The notes beneath the pieces were generated by a model. That model made no database searches. It was not told where the DNA came from and saw nothing but the letters and a program-made list of their open reading frames with translations. A stretch of 64,000 bases of DNA from Paracoccaceae bacterium (GTDB lineage: Bacteria > Pseudomonadota > Alphaproteobacteria > Rhodobacterales > Rhodobacteraceae), in NCBI GenBank assembly GCA_024742455.1, contig JANSYL010000001.1:372001-436000 (forward strand). The letters are read 5' to 3'. Numbering within the stretch: the first letter of the stretch is position 1; every line of letters starts with the position of its first letter. This document shows positions 8,154-17,421 of the stretch, in pieces. The translations under genes and the position numbers were made by a program.

Positions 8154-8894
8154 ATGACCTATTGCGTGGGGCTCAAGCTCAACCGGGGGCTGGTGATGAT
8201 GTCGGACACCCGCACCAATGCGGGCGTCGACTACATCAGCGTTTTCCAGAAGATGTTTCTGTGGGAGGCCGAGGGCGAACGGTCGATCACCCTGATGACG
8301 GCCGGCAACCTTGCCACCACGCAATCGGTGATCAGCCTGCTGAACGAACGCGCGAAACCCGCCGATGAACGCGGTCAGCCCTCGATCCTCGAGGCACCGT
8401 CGATGTTTCAGGTGGCCCGCCTCGTGGGGGCCACCCTGAAAGAGGTGATCGCCGACCAGACCGGACAGGACGGTCCGGTGGCCGAAACCCCGTTTTCGGC
8501 CTCGATCATACTTGCCGGACAGGTGCGCGGCGGCGAGCCGCGATTGTTCCTGATCTATCCTGAGGGCAATTTCGTCGAAGCCTCGGCCGACACGCCGTTC
8601 TTCCAGATCGGCGAAACCAAGTACGGTCGCCCGATCCTGGTGCGCGCCTACGACCCCGACATGAGCTTCGAAGACGCGGTGAAGCTGCTGATGGTCAGTT
8701 TCGATTCGACCCTCAAGGCCAACCTGTCGGTCGGCCTGCCGCTGGATCTGCATGTCTATGAGGCCGACACGTTCCGCACCGGCGTGCGCCAGCGCATCGA
8801 ACGCGACAATGCCTATTTCGACATGATCTCGCGCGACTGGGGCGATGCGCTGAAGGAAGCCTTCGGCAAGCTGCCGCCCTATAGCTGGAGCTGA
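8154..8894 (+). CDS. Anbu, proteasome/HslV-like peptidase
   Basis: A 246-residue ancestral beta-subunit (Anbu) peptidase. I chose the ATG at 8154 (GGAAAACAGG upstream), which places Thr directly after the initiator Met, giving an N-terminal nucleophile threonine when Met is removed. Counting that Thr as 1, Asp17 (MMSDTRTNAG) and Lys32 (VFQKMF) sit where the proteasome/HslV catalytic Asp17 and Lys33 lie. Anbu proteins assemble into open helical rings, and no unfoldase partner is known. None is encoded here: the window shows no adjacent AAA ATPase. As the last gene of the ligase/alpha-E/transglutaminase operon it is the likely degrader or processor of whatever the ligase modifies. Confidence 0.93.
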   Translation: MTYCVGLKLNRGLVMMSDTRTNAGVDYISVFQKMFLWEAEGERSITLMTAGNLATTQSVISLLNERAKPADERGQPSILEAPSMFQVARLVGATLKEVIADQTGQDGPVAETPFSASIILAGQVRGGEPRLFLIYPEGNFVEASADTPFFQIGETKYGRPILVRAYDPDMSFEDAVKLLMVSFDSTLKANLSVGLPLDLHVYEADTFRTGVRQRIERDNAYFDMISRDWGDALKEAFGKLPPYSWS

Positions 8895-8895
8895 G

Positions 8896-10077
8896 CTAGA
8901 CCGCCCGCGTGGGGTCGTAGCGATAGACCCAGTCGAACCGGCGCGTGACCAGATGCGGCGCCACCCGCCCCGCAAGGCGCAGGGCGGCATGCGCGGCGGC
9001 GCGTGCGGGGCCCGGGCGCAGGTGGTAATTGGTGGCGTTTTCCTCGGCGGCCTGGACCACGCGCATCACGCGCGACCTGCGCACGCCCTGATAGCGCGCA
9101 ATCGCCTGCGTGGTGTCGGTTTCCTCGGCCAGGCATTGCGCCAGGATATAGCCGTCTTCCAGCGCCATGTTTGCGCCCTGCGCCATGAAGGGCAGCGTGG
9201 GATGGGCGGCATCGCCAAGCAGGGCCACCGCACCCTGCCCCTCTGCGGCGCCCCAGGTCTCGGCCACGGGATGCCGGAACAACCCCCAGAGAAAGACCGT
9301 TTCGACCCGGGCGAGCAGGTCATGGACCTCGGGGCAGAAATCGGTGAAGGCGCGGCGCAGGTGGTCCGGGTCGTCGCGGTGGTGCCAGCCTTCGGCGGCC
9401 CATCCGTCGCGTTCCTCGACCGCGACGATGTTCATCAACCGCCCGCTGCGCAGCGGATAGCGCACAAGGTGCCGCCCCGGTCCCATGAAGACCTGCGCCT
9501 CGGGCGCGCGCGCCCCGTCCCAGGGCACGGTCGCCCGCCACGCAACCTGGCCCGTGAAATAGGGCCGTGACCTCGGGTTCAGCAGGGGCCGCGCGACCGA
9601 GTGCAACCCATCGGCGGCGATGGTCAGGCCGCGGGTTTCGTGCCTGCCGTCGCCATAGGTCAGATGCGTGCCGCGCCCGTCGAAGGTGAGCCCCGTGACC
9701 TCGGCGCCAAGCCGCAGCGCGACCCCCGCCGCCTTCACCGCCTTGGCCAGAACATCGACCAGATCGGCGCGATGGACGAAATGATAAGGCTGGTCGGGGT
9801 CGGTCAGCGGCACCCGGAACACGTCGCGCCCGGCCCGGAAATCGCGCAGCCGCACCGCCTCGGCCCGGGGGCTGCGCGCGGCCAGGTCGCGGGCCAGCCC
9901 AAGGGCCGCCAGCACCCGCCATCCGTTCGGGCTGACCTGGATGCCCGCGCCGACCTCGCCCAGATCCGCGGCGCGTTCGATCACGGTCACCTGTGCGCCG
10001 CGCTGCGCGCAGGCGAGCGCTGCGGCCAGCCCGCCGATCCCGCCGCCCAGAACCGTAACCGGTCGTCCAATCAGCAT
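8896..10077 (-). CDS. FAD-dependent aromatic monooxygenase
   Basis: A 393-residue single-component flavin hydroxylase of the salicylate/3-hydroxybenzoate 6-hydroxylase type, which uses NAD(P)H and O2 to hydroxylate an aromatic ring. The Rossmann motif TVLGGGIGGLAAALA opens the protein, ADGLHSVAR is the DG motif, and LGDAAHPTLPFMAQGAN is the GD motif that binds the FAD ribityl chain. I start at the ATG at 10077; the frame is open 17 codons further but those lie outside the fold. It converges with anbu, the two stops being only a base apart, so the operons end back to back. Substrate not deducible. Confidence 0.88.
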   Translation of the reverse strand: MLIGRPVTVLGGGIGGLAAALACAQRGAQVTVIERAADLGEVGAGIQVSPNGWRVLAALGLARDLAARSPRAEAVRLRDFRAGRDVFRVPLTDPDQPYHFVHRADLVDVLAKAVKAAGVALRLGAEVTGLTFDGRGTHLTYGDGRHETRGLTIAADGLHSVARPLLNPRSRPYFTGQVAWRATVPWDGARAPEAQVFMGPGRHLVRYPLRSGRLMNIVAVEERDGWAAEGWHHRDDPDHLRRAFTDFCPEVHDLLARVETVFLWGLFRHPVAETWGAAEGQGAVALLGDAAHPTLPFMAQGANMALEDGYILAQCLAEETDTTQAIARYQGVRRSRVMRVVQAAEENATNYHLRPGPARAAAHAALRLAGRVAPHLVTRRFDWVYRYDPTRAV

Positions 10078-10143
10078 GTCCGCTCCACGCAAGAAAACGG
10101 GCGCCACAATGGGACGCCCGCAACGCAAGTCATTCTGCGGGCC

Positions 10144-10566
10144 TCAATCGTCTCGATGGACCTTTTCGCGCCGTTCGTGACGCTCCTGCGCCTCGAGGCT
10201 CATGGTGGCGATCGGGCGGGCGTCGAGACGCTTGAGCGAGATCGGTTCGCCGGTCACTTCGCAATAGCCATATTCGCCTTCTTGGATGCGGCGCAGCGCG
10301 CTGTCGATCTTGGCAATGAGCTTGCGCTGCCGGTCGCGGGTGCGCAGTTCGAGCGCGCGGTCGGTTTCCTCGGAGGCCCGGTCGGCCACGTCGGGAATGT
10401 TGCGGGTGCCGTCCTGCAGGCCCGCCACCGTGCCGCGGCTTTCCTCGAGCAACTCGTTTTTCCAGGTGATGAGCTTGCGGCGGAAATATTCCACCTGACG
10501 CTCGTTCATAAACGGTTCGTCCTCGGCGGGACGATAGTCTTCAGGCAAAAAGACTTCTGCTTTCAT
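10144..10566 (-). CDS. dksA: DksA/TraR-family transcription factor lacking the zinc site
   Basis: A 140-residue DksA homologue that binds the RNA polymerase secondary channel and adjusts rRNA and stress-gene transcription with ppGpp. The coiled coil carries the tip motif DVADRAS with the two key aspartates (59 and 62). The globular end reads YCEVTGEPISLKRLDARPIA: only Cys102 remains of the four zinc cysteines of E. coli DksA, the others being Thr, Ser and Ala, and it is the only cysteine in the protein. Zinc-independent DksA paralogues (such as Pseudomonas DksA2) are known. Start at 10566; the upstream extension to 10755 is not conserved in character. Confidence 0.92.
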   Translation of the reverse strand: MKAEVFLPEDYRPAEDEPFMNERQVEYFRRKLITWKNELLEESRGTVAGLQDGTRNIPDVADRASEETDRALELRTRDRQRKLIAKIDSALRRIQEGEYGYCEVTGEPISLKRLDARPIATMSLEAQERHERREKVHRDD

Positions 10567-10849
10567 GGTGCTCCCCTCGGCGGGGCTGGTCCGTGAGGCG
10601 GTCTGACCCTTCGGCCCCGAGCCCGTCGCCGCTCGACTACTAGACCGCCGCGTCCTTGTCACGTGCTGATTGGGACGCGGGGCAAAAGCCAGGGCCGCGC
10701 ACAACCCTTGGTCGCACGACCCGGCAGGCGCTGCAGCTTTAGGCAGAAATGGCACGGGATGGGGCCGTTTGCGCCGGATCGTGGCGCCGCTGGACAGGCG
10801 CGGGGTGATCTTCTACCTCCCCTTTGAATGACGATGCGCGGAGGCGGCG

Positions 10850-11689
<840 letters not shown>

Positions 11690-11798
11690 GGCGGGATGTC
11701 GCCGATCCCGGAACACTGTGTTCGGCGCGGAATTCCGAAAAATGCTGTCAATCGTGACCACTTGTGGCATGCTTACGCGCGTGGTGCGTCGGGACGGG

Positions 11799-11815
11799 CC
11801 TCATCTTGGATGAGG
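11799..11815. repeat. leader hairpin upstream of the DUF2927 lipoprotein gene
   Basis: CCTCATC (11799-11805) and GATGAGG (11809-11815) form a perfect 7-bp stem with a TTG loop about 60 bases before the DUF2927 start. No T run follows. It may be a leader structure or the weak end of the moxR transcript. Confidence 0.35.
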
Positions 11816-11873
11816 TTGGGGGAGTATCGGCACGAACACCCGGAACAGTGTGACCTGCCCGAGGGATAAGCCC

Positions 11874-13244
11874 GTGCCCCGTTTCACCGCAGCCCGCGTC
11901 TGCCTCGTCGTCGCTTTGACCCTTGCGGGCTGTGTCGCGACGCCTTTGGCCGAACTGCCGGAACGCCGCGAGCTGGGCCTGCCCGCGACGCTGCCGCCGA
12001 TGAACCGGTTCGGCGCGGCCACCCCCGAACGCCCTGCCCGCCCCAATGCCCAGATGGCGCAGGATTTCCTCGACCTCAGTTTCGCGATGGAAAGCGGACG
12101 CACCATCGACCGGATGAGCCGGTTCGAAGGGCCGATCAGCGTGACCGTCGCCCCCGGGGCCCCGGCCTCGCTCGTGCCCGATCTCGACGCGCTGATCGCG
12201 CGTCTGCGCCGCGAGGCGCGCATCGATATCCGCCGGGTCGAGGCCGCGCCGGGGGCTGCCAGCATCACCATCGAGACGATGCCGCGCAGCCAGATGCAGC
12301 GCCGGGTGCCCGAGGCGGCCTGTTTCGTCGTGCCGCGGGTCGGGTCCTGGTCCGAGTTCCGCCGCACCCGCAACGGCCGCGACCTCGATTGGACGACCCT
12401 GACCGTGCGCGAAAGGGTCGCCGTCTTCCTGCCCAATGACGTGAGCCCGCAAGAGGTGCGCGATTGCCTGCACGAAGAGGTGGCGCAGGCGCTTGGCCCC
12501 CTGAACGATCTTTACCGGCTGCCGGATTCGATCTTCAACGACGACAACCTGCATGCGGTCCTGACCGGGTTCGACATGCTGATGCTGCGCGCCTATTACG
12601 ACCCAGCGTTGCGGTCGGGGATGCGGCGCGACGAGGTTGCGGCCCTGATCCCCGGCATCCTGGACCGGCTGAACCCCGCCGGGGCGGGAGGCGGCCCCGC
12701 CACGATCCTGCGCACCCCACAGGCCTGGGTCGGGGCCATCGAAACCGCGCTCGGTCCCGGAACCAATGCCCCCGCCCGCGTCCAGGCCGCCGACCGTGCC
12801 GTCACCATCGCGCGGCAATCGGGGCTGACCGATGCGCGGCTGGCCTTCAGCTATTTTGCACTGGCGCGCCTGTCGCTGTCGACCGATGCCGAGGCATCGA
12901 TCGGGGCCTTCCAGGCGGCGGCCAATATCTATGACCGGATCGCCCCGGGCGGCATTCAAGTCGCCCATATCGACATGCAGCTTGCCGCCTTCGCCCTGAG
13001 CGCGGGCCGCGCGGACGAGGCGCTGCGCCTGACCACGCGCGCCGAACGGGCGGCGGTCGCGGCGCAGAATGCCTCGCTTCTGTCGACGCTGCTGATGATC
13101 CGGGCCGAGGCCCTTGATGATCTGGGCCGCCCGGGCGAGGCGCGCGCCGTGCGTCTCGACAGCCTGGCCTGGGGCCGGTATGGCTTTGACGGCAACGCGG
13201 CCGTAGGCGCGCGGCTGACCGAGGTATCGGCGCTGTCGCGGTAA
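11874..13244 (+). CDS. DUF2927 domain lipoprotein with C-terminal helical repeats
   Basis: A 456-residue lipoprotein: signal sequence with lipobox LAGC at Cys20. I prefer the GTG at 11874, since GAGGGA lies 7-8 bases upstream, over the GTG at 11850, which has no ribosome site. Residues about 60-270 are the DUF2927 domain, containing CLHEEVAQALG, a His-Glu-Glu that recalls a metallopeptidase-like helix but without a full HExxH. The C-terminal 180 residues are Ala-rich helical repeats (LAFSYFALARLSL, AERAAVAAQNASLL) like TPRs. A shorter paralogue ends at base 274. It sits between moxR and its probable VWA partner, so an envelope role linked to that pair is possible. Function unknown. Confidence 0.8.
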   Translation: MPRFTAARVCLVVALTLAGCVATPLAELPERRELGLPATLPPMNRFGAATPERPARPNAQMAQDFLDLSFAMESGRTIDRMSRFEGPISVTVAPGAPASLVPDLDALIARLRREARIDIRRVEAAPGAASITIETMPRSQMQRRVPEAACFVVPRVGSWSEFRRTRNGRDLDWTTLTVRERVAVFLPNDVSPQEVRDCLHEEVAQALGPLNDLYRLPDSIFNDDNLHAVLTGFDMLMLRAYYDPALRSGMRRDEVAALIPGILDRLNPAGAGGGPATILRTPQAWVGAIETALGPGTNAPARVQAADRAVTIARQSGLTDARLAFSYFALARLSLSTDAEASIGAFQAAANIYDRIAPGGIQVAHIDMQLAAFALSAGRADEALRLTTRAERAAVAAQNASLLSTLLMIRAEALDDLGRPGEARAVRLDSLAWGRYGFDGNAAVGARLTEVSALSR

Positions 13245-13261
13245 TCATTCTAAGGGCGATC

Positions 13262-13426
13262 ATGCTGAATTTTCTGGGGGCCGCGATCGGCGCGGGGCTG
13301 GGGCTGTGGACGGCGCGGCGGCGTGGCGGCAACCGGCTGGACATGCTGCATTACGCAACGATTTTCGCGATCATCGGGTTCCTTGTCGGGGCCTTCGCGA
13401 TGCTGGTGGTGCCCGCGCCCACGTAA
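13262..13426 (+). CDS. 54-residue membrane protein
   Basis: A short frame starting MLNFLGAAIGAGLGLWTARR and ending VGAFAMLVVPAPT, with an N-terminal Gly/Ala-rich hydrophobic segment, a basic loop TARRRGGNRLD and a second hydrophobic helix (residues about 33-51). It starts 17 bases after the DUF2927 stop and codon use is like its neighbours. AAGG about 8 bases upstream could be the ribosome site. The two-helix Gly-zipper look suggests a small inner-membrane protein, but I recognise no family. Confidence 0.5.
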   Translation: MLNFLGAAIGAGLGLWTARRRGGNRLDMLHYATIFAIIGFLVGAFAMLVVPAPT

Positions 13427-13527
13427 CGGGGGCGCAAACCGCGCGGTTTCCGCGTGAAATTCGCACCAATTCCGGCCCCGGCTGAAACGGCGTTTCCTTC
13501 CGCGATCCGCGCGCCTAGATTTGCCCT

Positions 13528-14712
13528 ATGTTCCTGCCGTTCTTCGACACCCTCCGCCGGGCGCGCATCCCGGTTTCACTGCGCGAGTACCTGGCGTTCC
13601 TGGAAGGCGTCGGGGCGGGCCTGGTGACCTATGATATCGACGGGTTCTACTACCTGGCGCGTGCGGCGATGGTGAAGGATGAACGCCATCTCGACCGGTT
13701 CGACCAGGCCTTTGCCCACGCGTTTTCAGGGCTGGAGGCGATCAGCGCCGAAGACGTGCTTGAGGCGACCGAAATCCCGAAGGACTGGCTGGAGAAACTG
13801 GCCGAGAAGCACCTGAGCCCCGAGGAAAGGGCCGAGATCGAGGCGCTGGGCGGGTTCGAAAAGCTGATGGAGACGCTGCGCGAGCGGCTGAAGGAGCAGC
13901 AGGGCCGCCACCAGGGCGGCAACAAATGGATCGGCACGGCGGGCACCTCGCCCTTCGGAGCCTATGGCTACAATCCCGAAGGCGTGCGCATCGGGCAATC
14001 CGAGTCGCGCCACCGCCGCGCGGTGAAGGTCTGGGACAAGCGCGAGTTCCGCAATCTCGACGGCGACGTGGAACTGGGCACGCGCAACATCAAGGTGGCG
14101 CTGAAACGCCTGCGCCAATGGGCCCGCGACGGCGCGGCTGAGGAGCTGGACCTCGACGGCACGATCCGCGCGACCGCCGAACACGGATACCTTGACGTGA
14201 AAACCCGCCCCGAGCGGCGCAATGCCGTGAAGGTGATCCTTTTCCTCGACGTGGGCGGGTCGATGGATGACCATGTGAAGGTGGTGGAAGAGCTGTTTTC
14301 GGCGGCCAAGGCCGAGTTCAAGCACCTTGAATATTACTATTTCCACAACTGCCTTTATGAAGCCGTCTGGCGCGACAACCGTCGCCGCTGGGCGGAACAG
14401 ATCCCCACCTACGAGGTGATGAACACCTACGGGCCGGATTACAAATGCATCTTCGTGGGCGATGCCGCAATGAGCCCCTATGAAATCGCGATGCCGGGCG
14501 GCGCCAGCGAACACTGGAACCCCGAAGCCGGGTCGGTCTGGCTGCAACGCGCACGCGCGCAATGGCCGGACAACCTGTGGATCAACCCGGTGCCGGAACG
14601 GCATTGGCGCTGGACCCAGTCGACCCAGATGATCGACGATATCTTCGAGGGGCGCATGGTGCCTATGACGCTTGAAGGTCTTGATCGCGGAATGAAGGAA
14701 CTGGGGCGCTAG
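13528..14712 (+). CDS. VWA (CoxE-like) domain protein, MoxR partner
   Basis: A 394-residue cytoplasmic protein of the CoxE-like VWA family. Residues 1-130 are helical with charged coiled segments (LSPEERAEIEALGGFEKLMET), a basic Gly/Tyr region follows, and the VWA core begins near residue 235. The metal-site loop reads FLDVGGSMDDH, so the canonical D-x-S-x-S has Gly in place of the first Ser, a form common in this branch. The family is nearly always encoded with a MoxR ATPase, here at 10850. Start ATG at 13528 follows a 101-base gap, so it may have its own promoter. Confidence 0.88.
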   Translation: MFLPFFDTLRRARIPVSLREYLAFLEGVGAGLVTYDIDGFYYLARAAMVKDERHLDRFDQAFAHAFSGLEAISAEDVLEATEIPKDWLEKLAEKHLSPEERAEIEALGGFEKLMETLRERLKEQQGRHQGGNKWIGTAGTSPFGAYGYNPEGVRIGQSESRHRRAVKVWDKREFRNLDGDVELGTRNIKVALKRLRQWARDGAAEELDLDGTIRATAEHGYLDVKTRPERRNAVKVILFLDVGGSMDDHVKVVEELFSAAKAEFKHLEYYYFHNCLYEAVWRDNRRRWAEQIPTYEVMNTYGPDYKCIFVGDAAMSPYEIAMPGGASEHWNPEAGSVWLQRARAQWPDNLWINPVPERHWRWTQSTQMIDDIFEGRMVPMTLEGLDRGMKELGR

Positions 14713-14730
14713 GCGGCTCAGCCGCTTTCG

Positions 14731-14784
14731 GGACGCTGCCCCGCGCGCTTCGCGCGCCGCCCGAGGTATTCTTGCAAGCAAGGA
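14731..14784. repeat. dispersed intergenic element, copy A
   Basis: After the VWA stop, GGACGCTGCC is followed by a GCGCGC-TTC-GCGCGC hairpin (14743-14757) and then GAGGTATTCTTGCAAGCAAG (from 14763). The same architecture of GC hairpin followed by GAG-TATT-T-GCAA-(A)GAA purine tail recurs at 56687 and 62652. All three lie just downstream of a plus-strand gene. Confidence 0.5.
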
Positions 14785-14854
14785 TCAGGCGGGTTGACAG
14801 TGCCGGCGCGCGCGCCGCCCATTGCATCTGCAAGATCCGGGGAGGGAGATCGCG

Positions 14855-16015
14855 ATGCAGCCACCCGTCATCGACCTGGACCCGCAGGCGTTCTGGGCCG
14901 ACCCCTACCCCGACCTGGCGCGGATGCGGGCCGAGGCACCGATCTGCGTGGTGCCGAAGCTGGGCGGTGCGGTCCTGATGACCAGACGCGCCGATATCCA
15001 CCGCGAGGAAAAGCGCATCGAGGTGCTTTCGTCGCGCCAGCCCGGGGGGCTGATGACCAGGCTGATGGGCGAGAACCTGATGCGCCGGGACGGCGAGGCG
15101 CATCTGAGCGAACGCCGCGCGCTGTTTCCGGCGCTGAGCCCGCGCACGGTGCGCGAGGTGTGGCTGCCGCTTTTCGAACGGAAAACCGCCGCGATCCTCG
15201 ATGATCTGGTCCCGCGCGGGCGGGCCGACCTCGTCCGGGACTATGCGATGCCGGTAGCCGCCGAGGCACTGAAGCTGATCACCGGGCTGACCAACATGGA
15301 TGCCGCCGAGATGGACCGCGTCAGCCAGGGCATGATCGACGGCTGCGCCAATTATGCGGGCGATGCGGAGGTGGAGGCCCGTTGCCATGACTGCACCGCC
15401 TCGATCGATGCGCATATCGAAGCGATGATGCCCATGCTGCGCGCCGCGCCGGACATGTCGGCGCTGAGCGTGATGGATCAGGCAGGACTTGGACCCGAGC
15501 GGTTGCGCGCGAATGTGAAACTGATCATCTCGGGCGGTCAGAACGAACCGCGCGATGCCATTGCCGGGGCGGCCTGGGCCGTGATGACGCACGGGGATGT
15601 GCGGGACGCCACCACCCGGGGCACGCTGGGCTGGGATGCGGTGTTTTCCGAATACGCGCGCTGGATCAGCCCCATCGGCATGTCCCCGCGCGAAGTGGCC
15701 CGGGCCGATACCGTGGCGGGGGTCGATCTGGTGCCGGGCCAGCGCGTGTTCCTGATGTTCGGCTCGGCCAACCGGGACGAGGACGTCTTTGACCAGCCCG
15801 ACCGGTTCGACCCGTGGCGCGATAGCTCGGCCGCAATCCCCTTCGGTGCGGGGCCGCATTTCTGCGCAGGCGCGGCGGCGTCGAAGGCGCTGATCGCCGG
15901 GGTCGCCCTGCCGATGCTGTTCGACCGGTTGCCCGGGCTGAGGCTGGCGGGCGATGCGCCCTTTGGCGGATGGGCCTTTCGCGGGCCGCTGTCGGTGCCT
16001 GTGGCCTGGGACTGA
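14855..16015 (+). CDS. cytochrome P450 with atypical I-helix
   Basis: A 386-residue bacterial class P450, soluble, needing ferredoxin and reductase that are not in the window. The heme loop PFGAGPHFCAGAAAS supplies the thiolate Cys337, and the K-helix ExxR is EYAR before WISPIGMSPREV. The I-helix oxygen-activation motif, normally A-G-x-(D/E)-T, reads ISGGQNEPRDAIAG, so the conserved Thr is replaced by Pro. GGAGGGAG upstream of the ATG at 14855 fixes the start. It could be a peroxygenase-like or substrate-assisted P450. Substrate unknown. Confidence 0.92.
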   Translation: MQPPVIDLDPQAFWADPYPDLARMRAEAPICVVPKLGGAVLMTRRADIHREEKRIEVLSSRQPGGLMTRLMGENLMRRDGEAHLSERRALFPALSPRTVREVWLPLFERKTAAILDDLVPRGRADLVRDYAMPVAAEALKLITGLTNMDAAEMDRVSQGMIDGCANYAGDAEVEARCHDCTASIDAHIEAMMPMLRAAPDMSALSVMDQAGLGPERLRANVKLIISGGQNEPRDAIAGAAWAVMTHGDVRDATTRGTLGWDAVFSEYARWISPIGMSPREVARADTVAGVDLVPGQRVFLMFGSANRDEDVFDQPDRFDPWRDSSAAIPFGAGPHFCAGAAASKALIAGVALPMLFDRLPGLRLAGDAPFGGWAFRGPLSVPVAWD

Positions 16016-16075
16016 CCGGGGATCAGGGCGTCGTAGGCCATTGCCGCAGGCCCACCGCCGACCCATATCCCACCC

Positions 16076-16774
16076 ATGTTGAAACTGACCCCGATCCTTC
16101 TGGCAATTGCCTATGCGCTCGCCATGTACCAATTCTCGGCCTGGCGCACGAAGCGTGAGCTGGACGCGAAATCGGCCGAACTGGTCGATGCGCGGCTGAA
16201 AGGGCTGACCGACAAGATGGCCGCGGCGCTCGGTCTCGACCGGATCCGGGTGAACCTTTACGAGATCGACGTGGTCAACGGGCTGGCCGCGCCGGATGGG
16301 CGGATTTTCCTGACGCGGGGCTTCTACAACAAGTATCGCGTGGGCGAGGTCACCGCCGAGGAGATGGCCAGCGTCATCGCCCATGAGCTGGGCCATGTGG
16401 CGCTGGGCCATGCCCGGCGTCGGATGATCGATTTTTCCGGGCAGAACGCGATCCGCGTGGCACTGGCCACGGTGCTTGGCCGGATCATCCCGGGCCTCGG
16501 CGTCTGGGTGGCCAATATGCTGGCCACGTTGCTGGCGGCGCGGCTGAGCCGGCAGGATGAATACGAGGCCGATGCCTATGCCTCGGCCCTGCTGACCAAG
16601 GCGGGGATCGGGACCGGGCCGCAAAAGACGCTGTTCGAAAAGCTTGAAACCCTGAGCGGTCTGGGCGGGCGCGGCATGCCCGCATGGCTTATGAGCCACC
16701 CCAAAACGGCCGACCGGATCGCCGCGATCGAGGCGCTCGAGGCACGTTGGGCGCGCGAACTGCCCTCGGAATGA
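16076..16774 (+). CDS. M48-family membrane-anchored zinc metallopeptidase
   Basis: A 232-residue peptidase with one N-terminal membrane helix (LKLTPILLAIAYALAMYQF) and the zinc motif HELGH in ASVIAHELGHVALGHARRR, a third ligand expected in the later EYEADAYAS helix. This is the HtpX/Oma1/YcaL-like branch, which degrades misfolded membrane or periplasmic proteins. Two further hydrophobic stretches after the HELGH helix (IIPGLGVWVANMLATLLAA) may be half-membrane. It starts 60 bases after the P450 gene; a functional link is not evident. Confidence 0.9.
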   Translation: MLKLTPILLAIAYALAMYQFSAWRTKRELDAKSAELVDARLKGLTDKMAAALGLDRIRVNLYEIDVVNGLAAPDGRIFLTRGFYNKYRVGEVTAEEMASVIAHELGHVALGHARRRMIDFSGQNAIRVALATVLGRIIPGLGVWVANMLATLLAARLSRQDEYEADAYASALLTKAGIGTGPQKTLFEKLETLSGLGGRGMPAWLMSHPKTADRIAAIEALEARWARELPSE

Positions 16775-16875
16775 GGCGCGTGGTCAGGGTTAAGCAAGTG
16801 AGCCTGACCATTCATTTCAAACGTTAAAGTCGGACTTCTTTACGGCGCGGCGACCATTTCGGCCCGGCGCGACAG

Positions 16876-17421
16876 CTAGACCGACACCGCCTTGGCCAGC
16901 CTTGGCAGACGCGCGCGTTTCAACAGGGGGCGCAGATCGGCAGGCGCGCCCTGGGCCGCCTCGAATGCGCGGTGGGCGTCGGCGACAACGCGCTCCACGA
17001 TGCACGCATCATCCAGCCAAAGCTGATAGAGCACCGCGTCAGGATGGTCCGCCGTGACGCCATGGGCGGCCAGTTCCCGCCTCGGAAAATCCTTCAGGTT
17101 CAGGGTCACGATACGGTCCGCCCCAGCGGCGATGGCGGTGGCGAGCACATGCACATCCCCCGCATCCGGCAGCCACAGCGCAGCCTCGGCCCCGGGATCG
17201 GCGGCGGTCATGGCTTCGGGGAATTGCGCGTTGAGCACCGCGATCTGGCCGCGCGCCTCGGCCTCCTCGCCTGCGCCGCCGCGCCGGGCCGCCGTGCGCG
17301 CCCATTCCTCCAGCAATCGGTCCGACCAGATGGGCGCGATCAGCCCGCCCTTGGCCACGCCGATCAGGATCTGGCGCAGGACCGTCGGGTAAAGGACGCA
17401 GGCATCCAGAACCGCCTTCAT
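16876..17421 (-). CDS. PIN-domain protein (RSP_2648-like)
   Basis: A 181-residue PIN-fold protein, predicted Mg-dependent ribonuclease. Acidic residues expected at the active site are Asp6 (KAVLDACVLYP), Glu in LLEEWART, and Asp in LPDAGDVHVLATAIAAGAD with the following LNLKDFP. The ATG at 17421 overlaps the stop of the methyltransferase gene by four bases, so the two are translationally coupled. No antitoxin-like gene adjoins it, so a VapC toxin role is doubtful; an RNA-processing role beside an rRNA methyltransferase is an inference from coupling. Confidence 0.8.
   Translation of the reverse strand: MKAVLDACVLYPTVLRQILIGVAKGGLIAPIWSDRLLEEWARTAARRGGAGEEAEARGQIAVLNAQFPEAMTAADPGAEAALWLPDAGDVHVLATAIAAGADRIVTLNLKDFPRRELAAHGVTADHPDAVLYQLWLDDACIVERVVADAHRAFEAAQGAPADLRPLLKRARLPRLAKAVSV

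Noticed and set aside
14663-16699. 678-codon minus-strand open frame across the P450 and M48 genes
   Set aside because: Exact antisense of two genes with clear motifs (heme loop, HELGH); composition is that of a shadow.
16876-17421. VapC toxin of a toxin-antitoxin pair
   Set aside because: No small antitoxin gene adjoins it; the overlapping gene is a methyltransferase.
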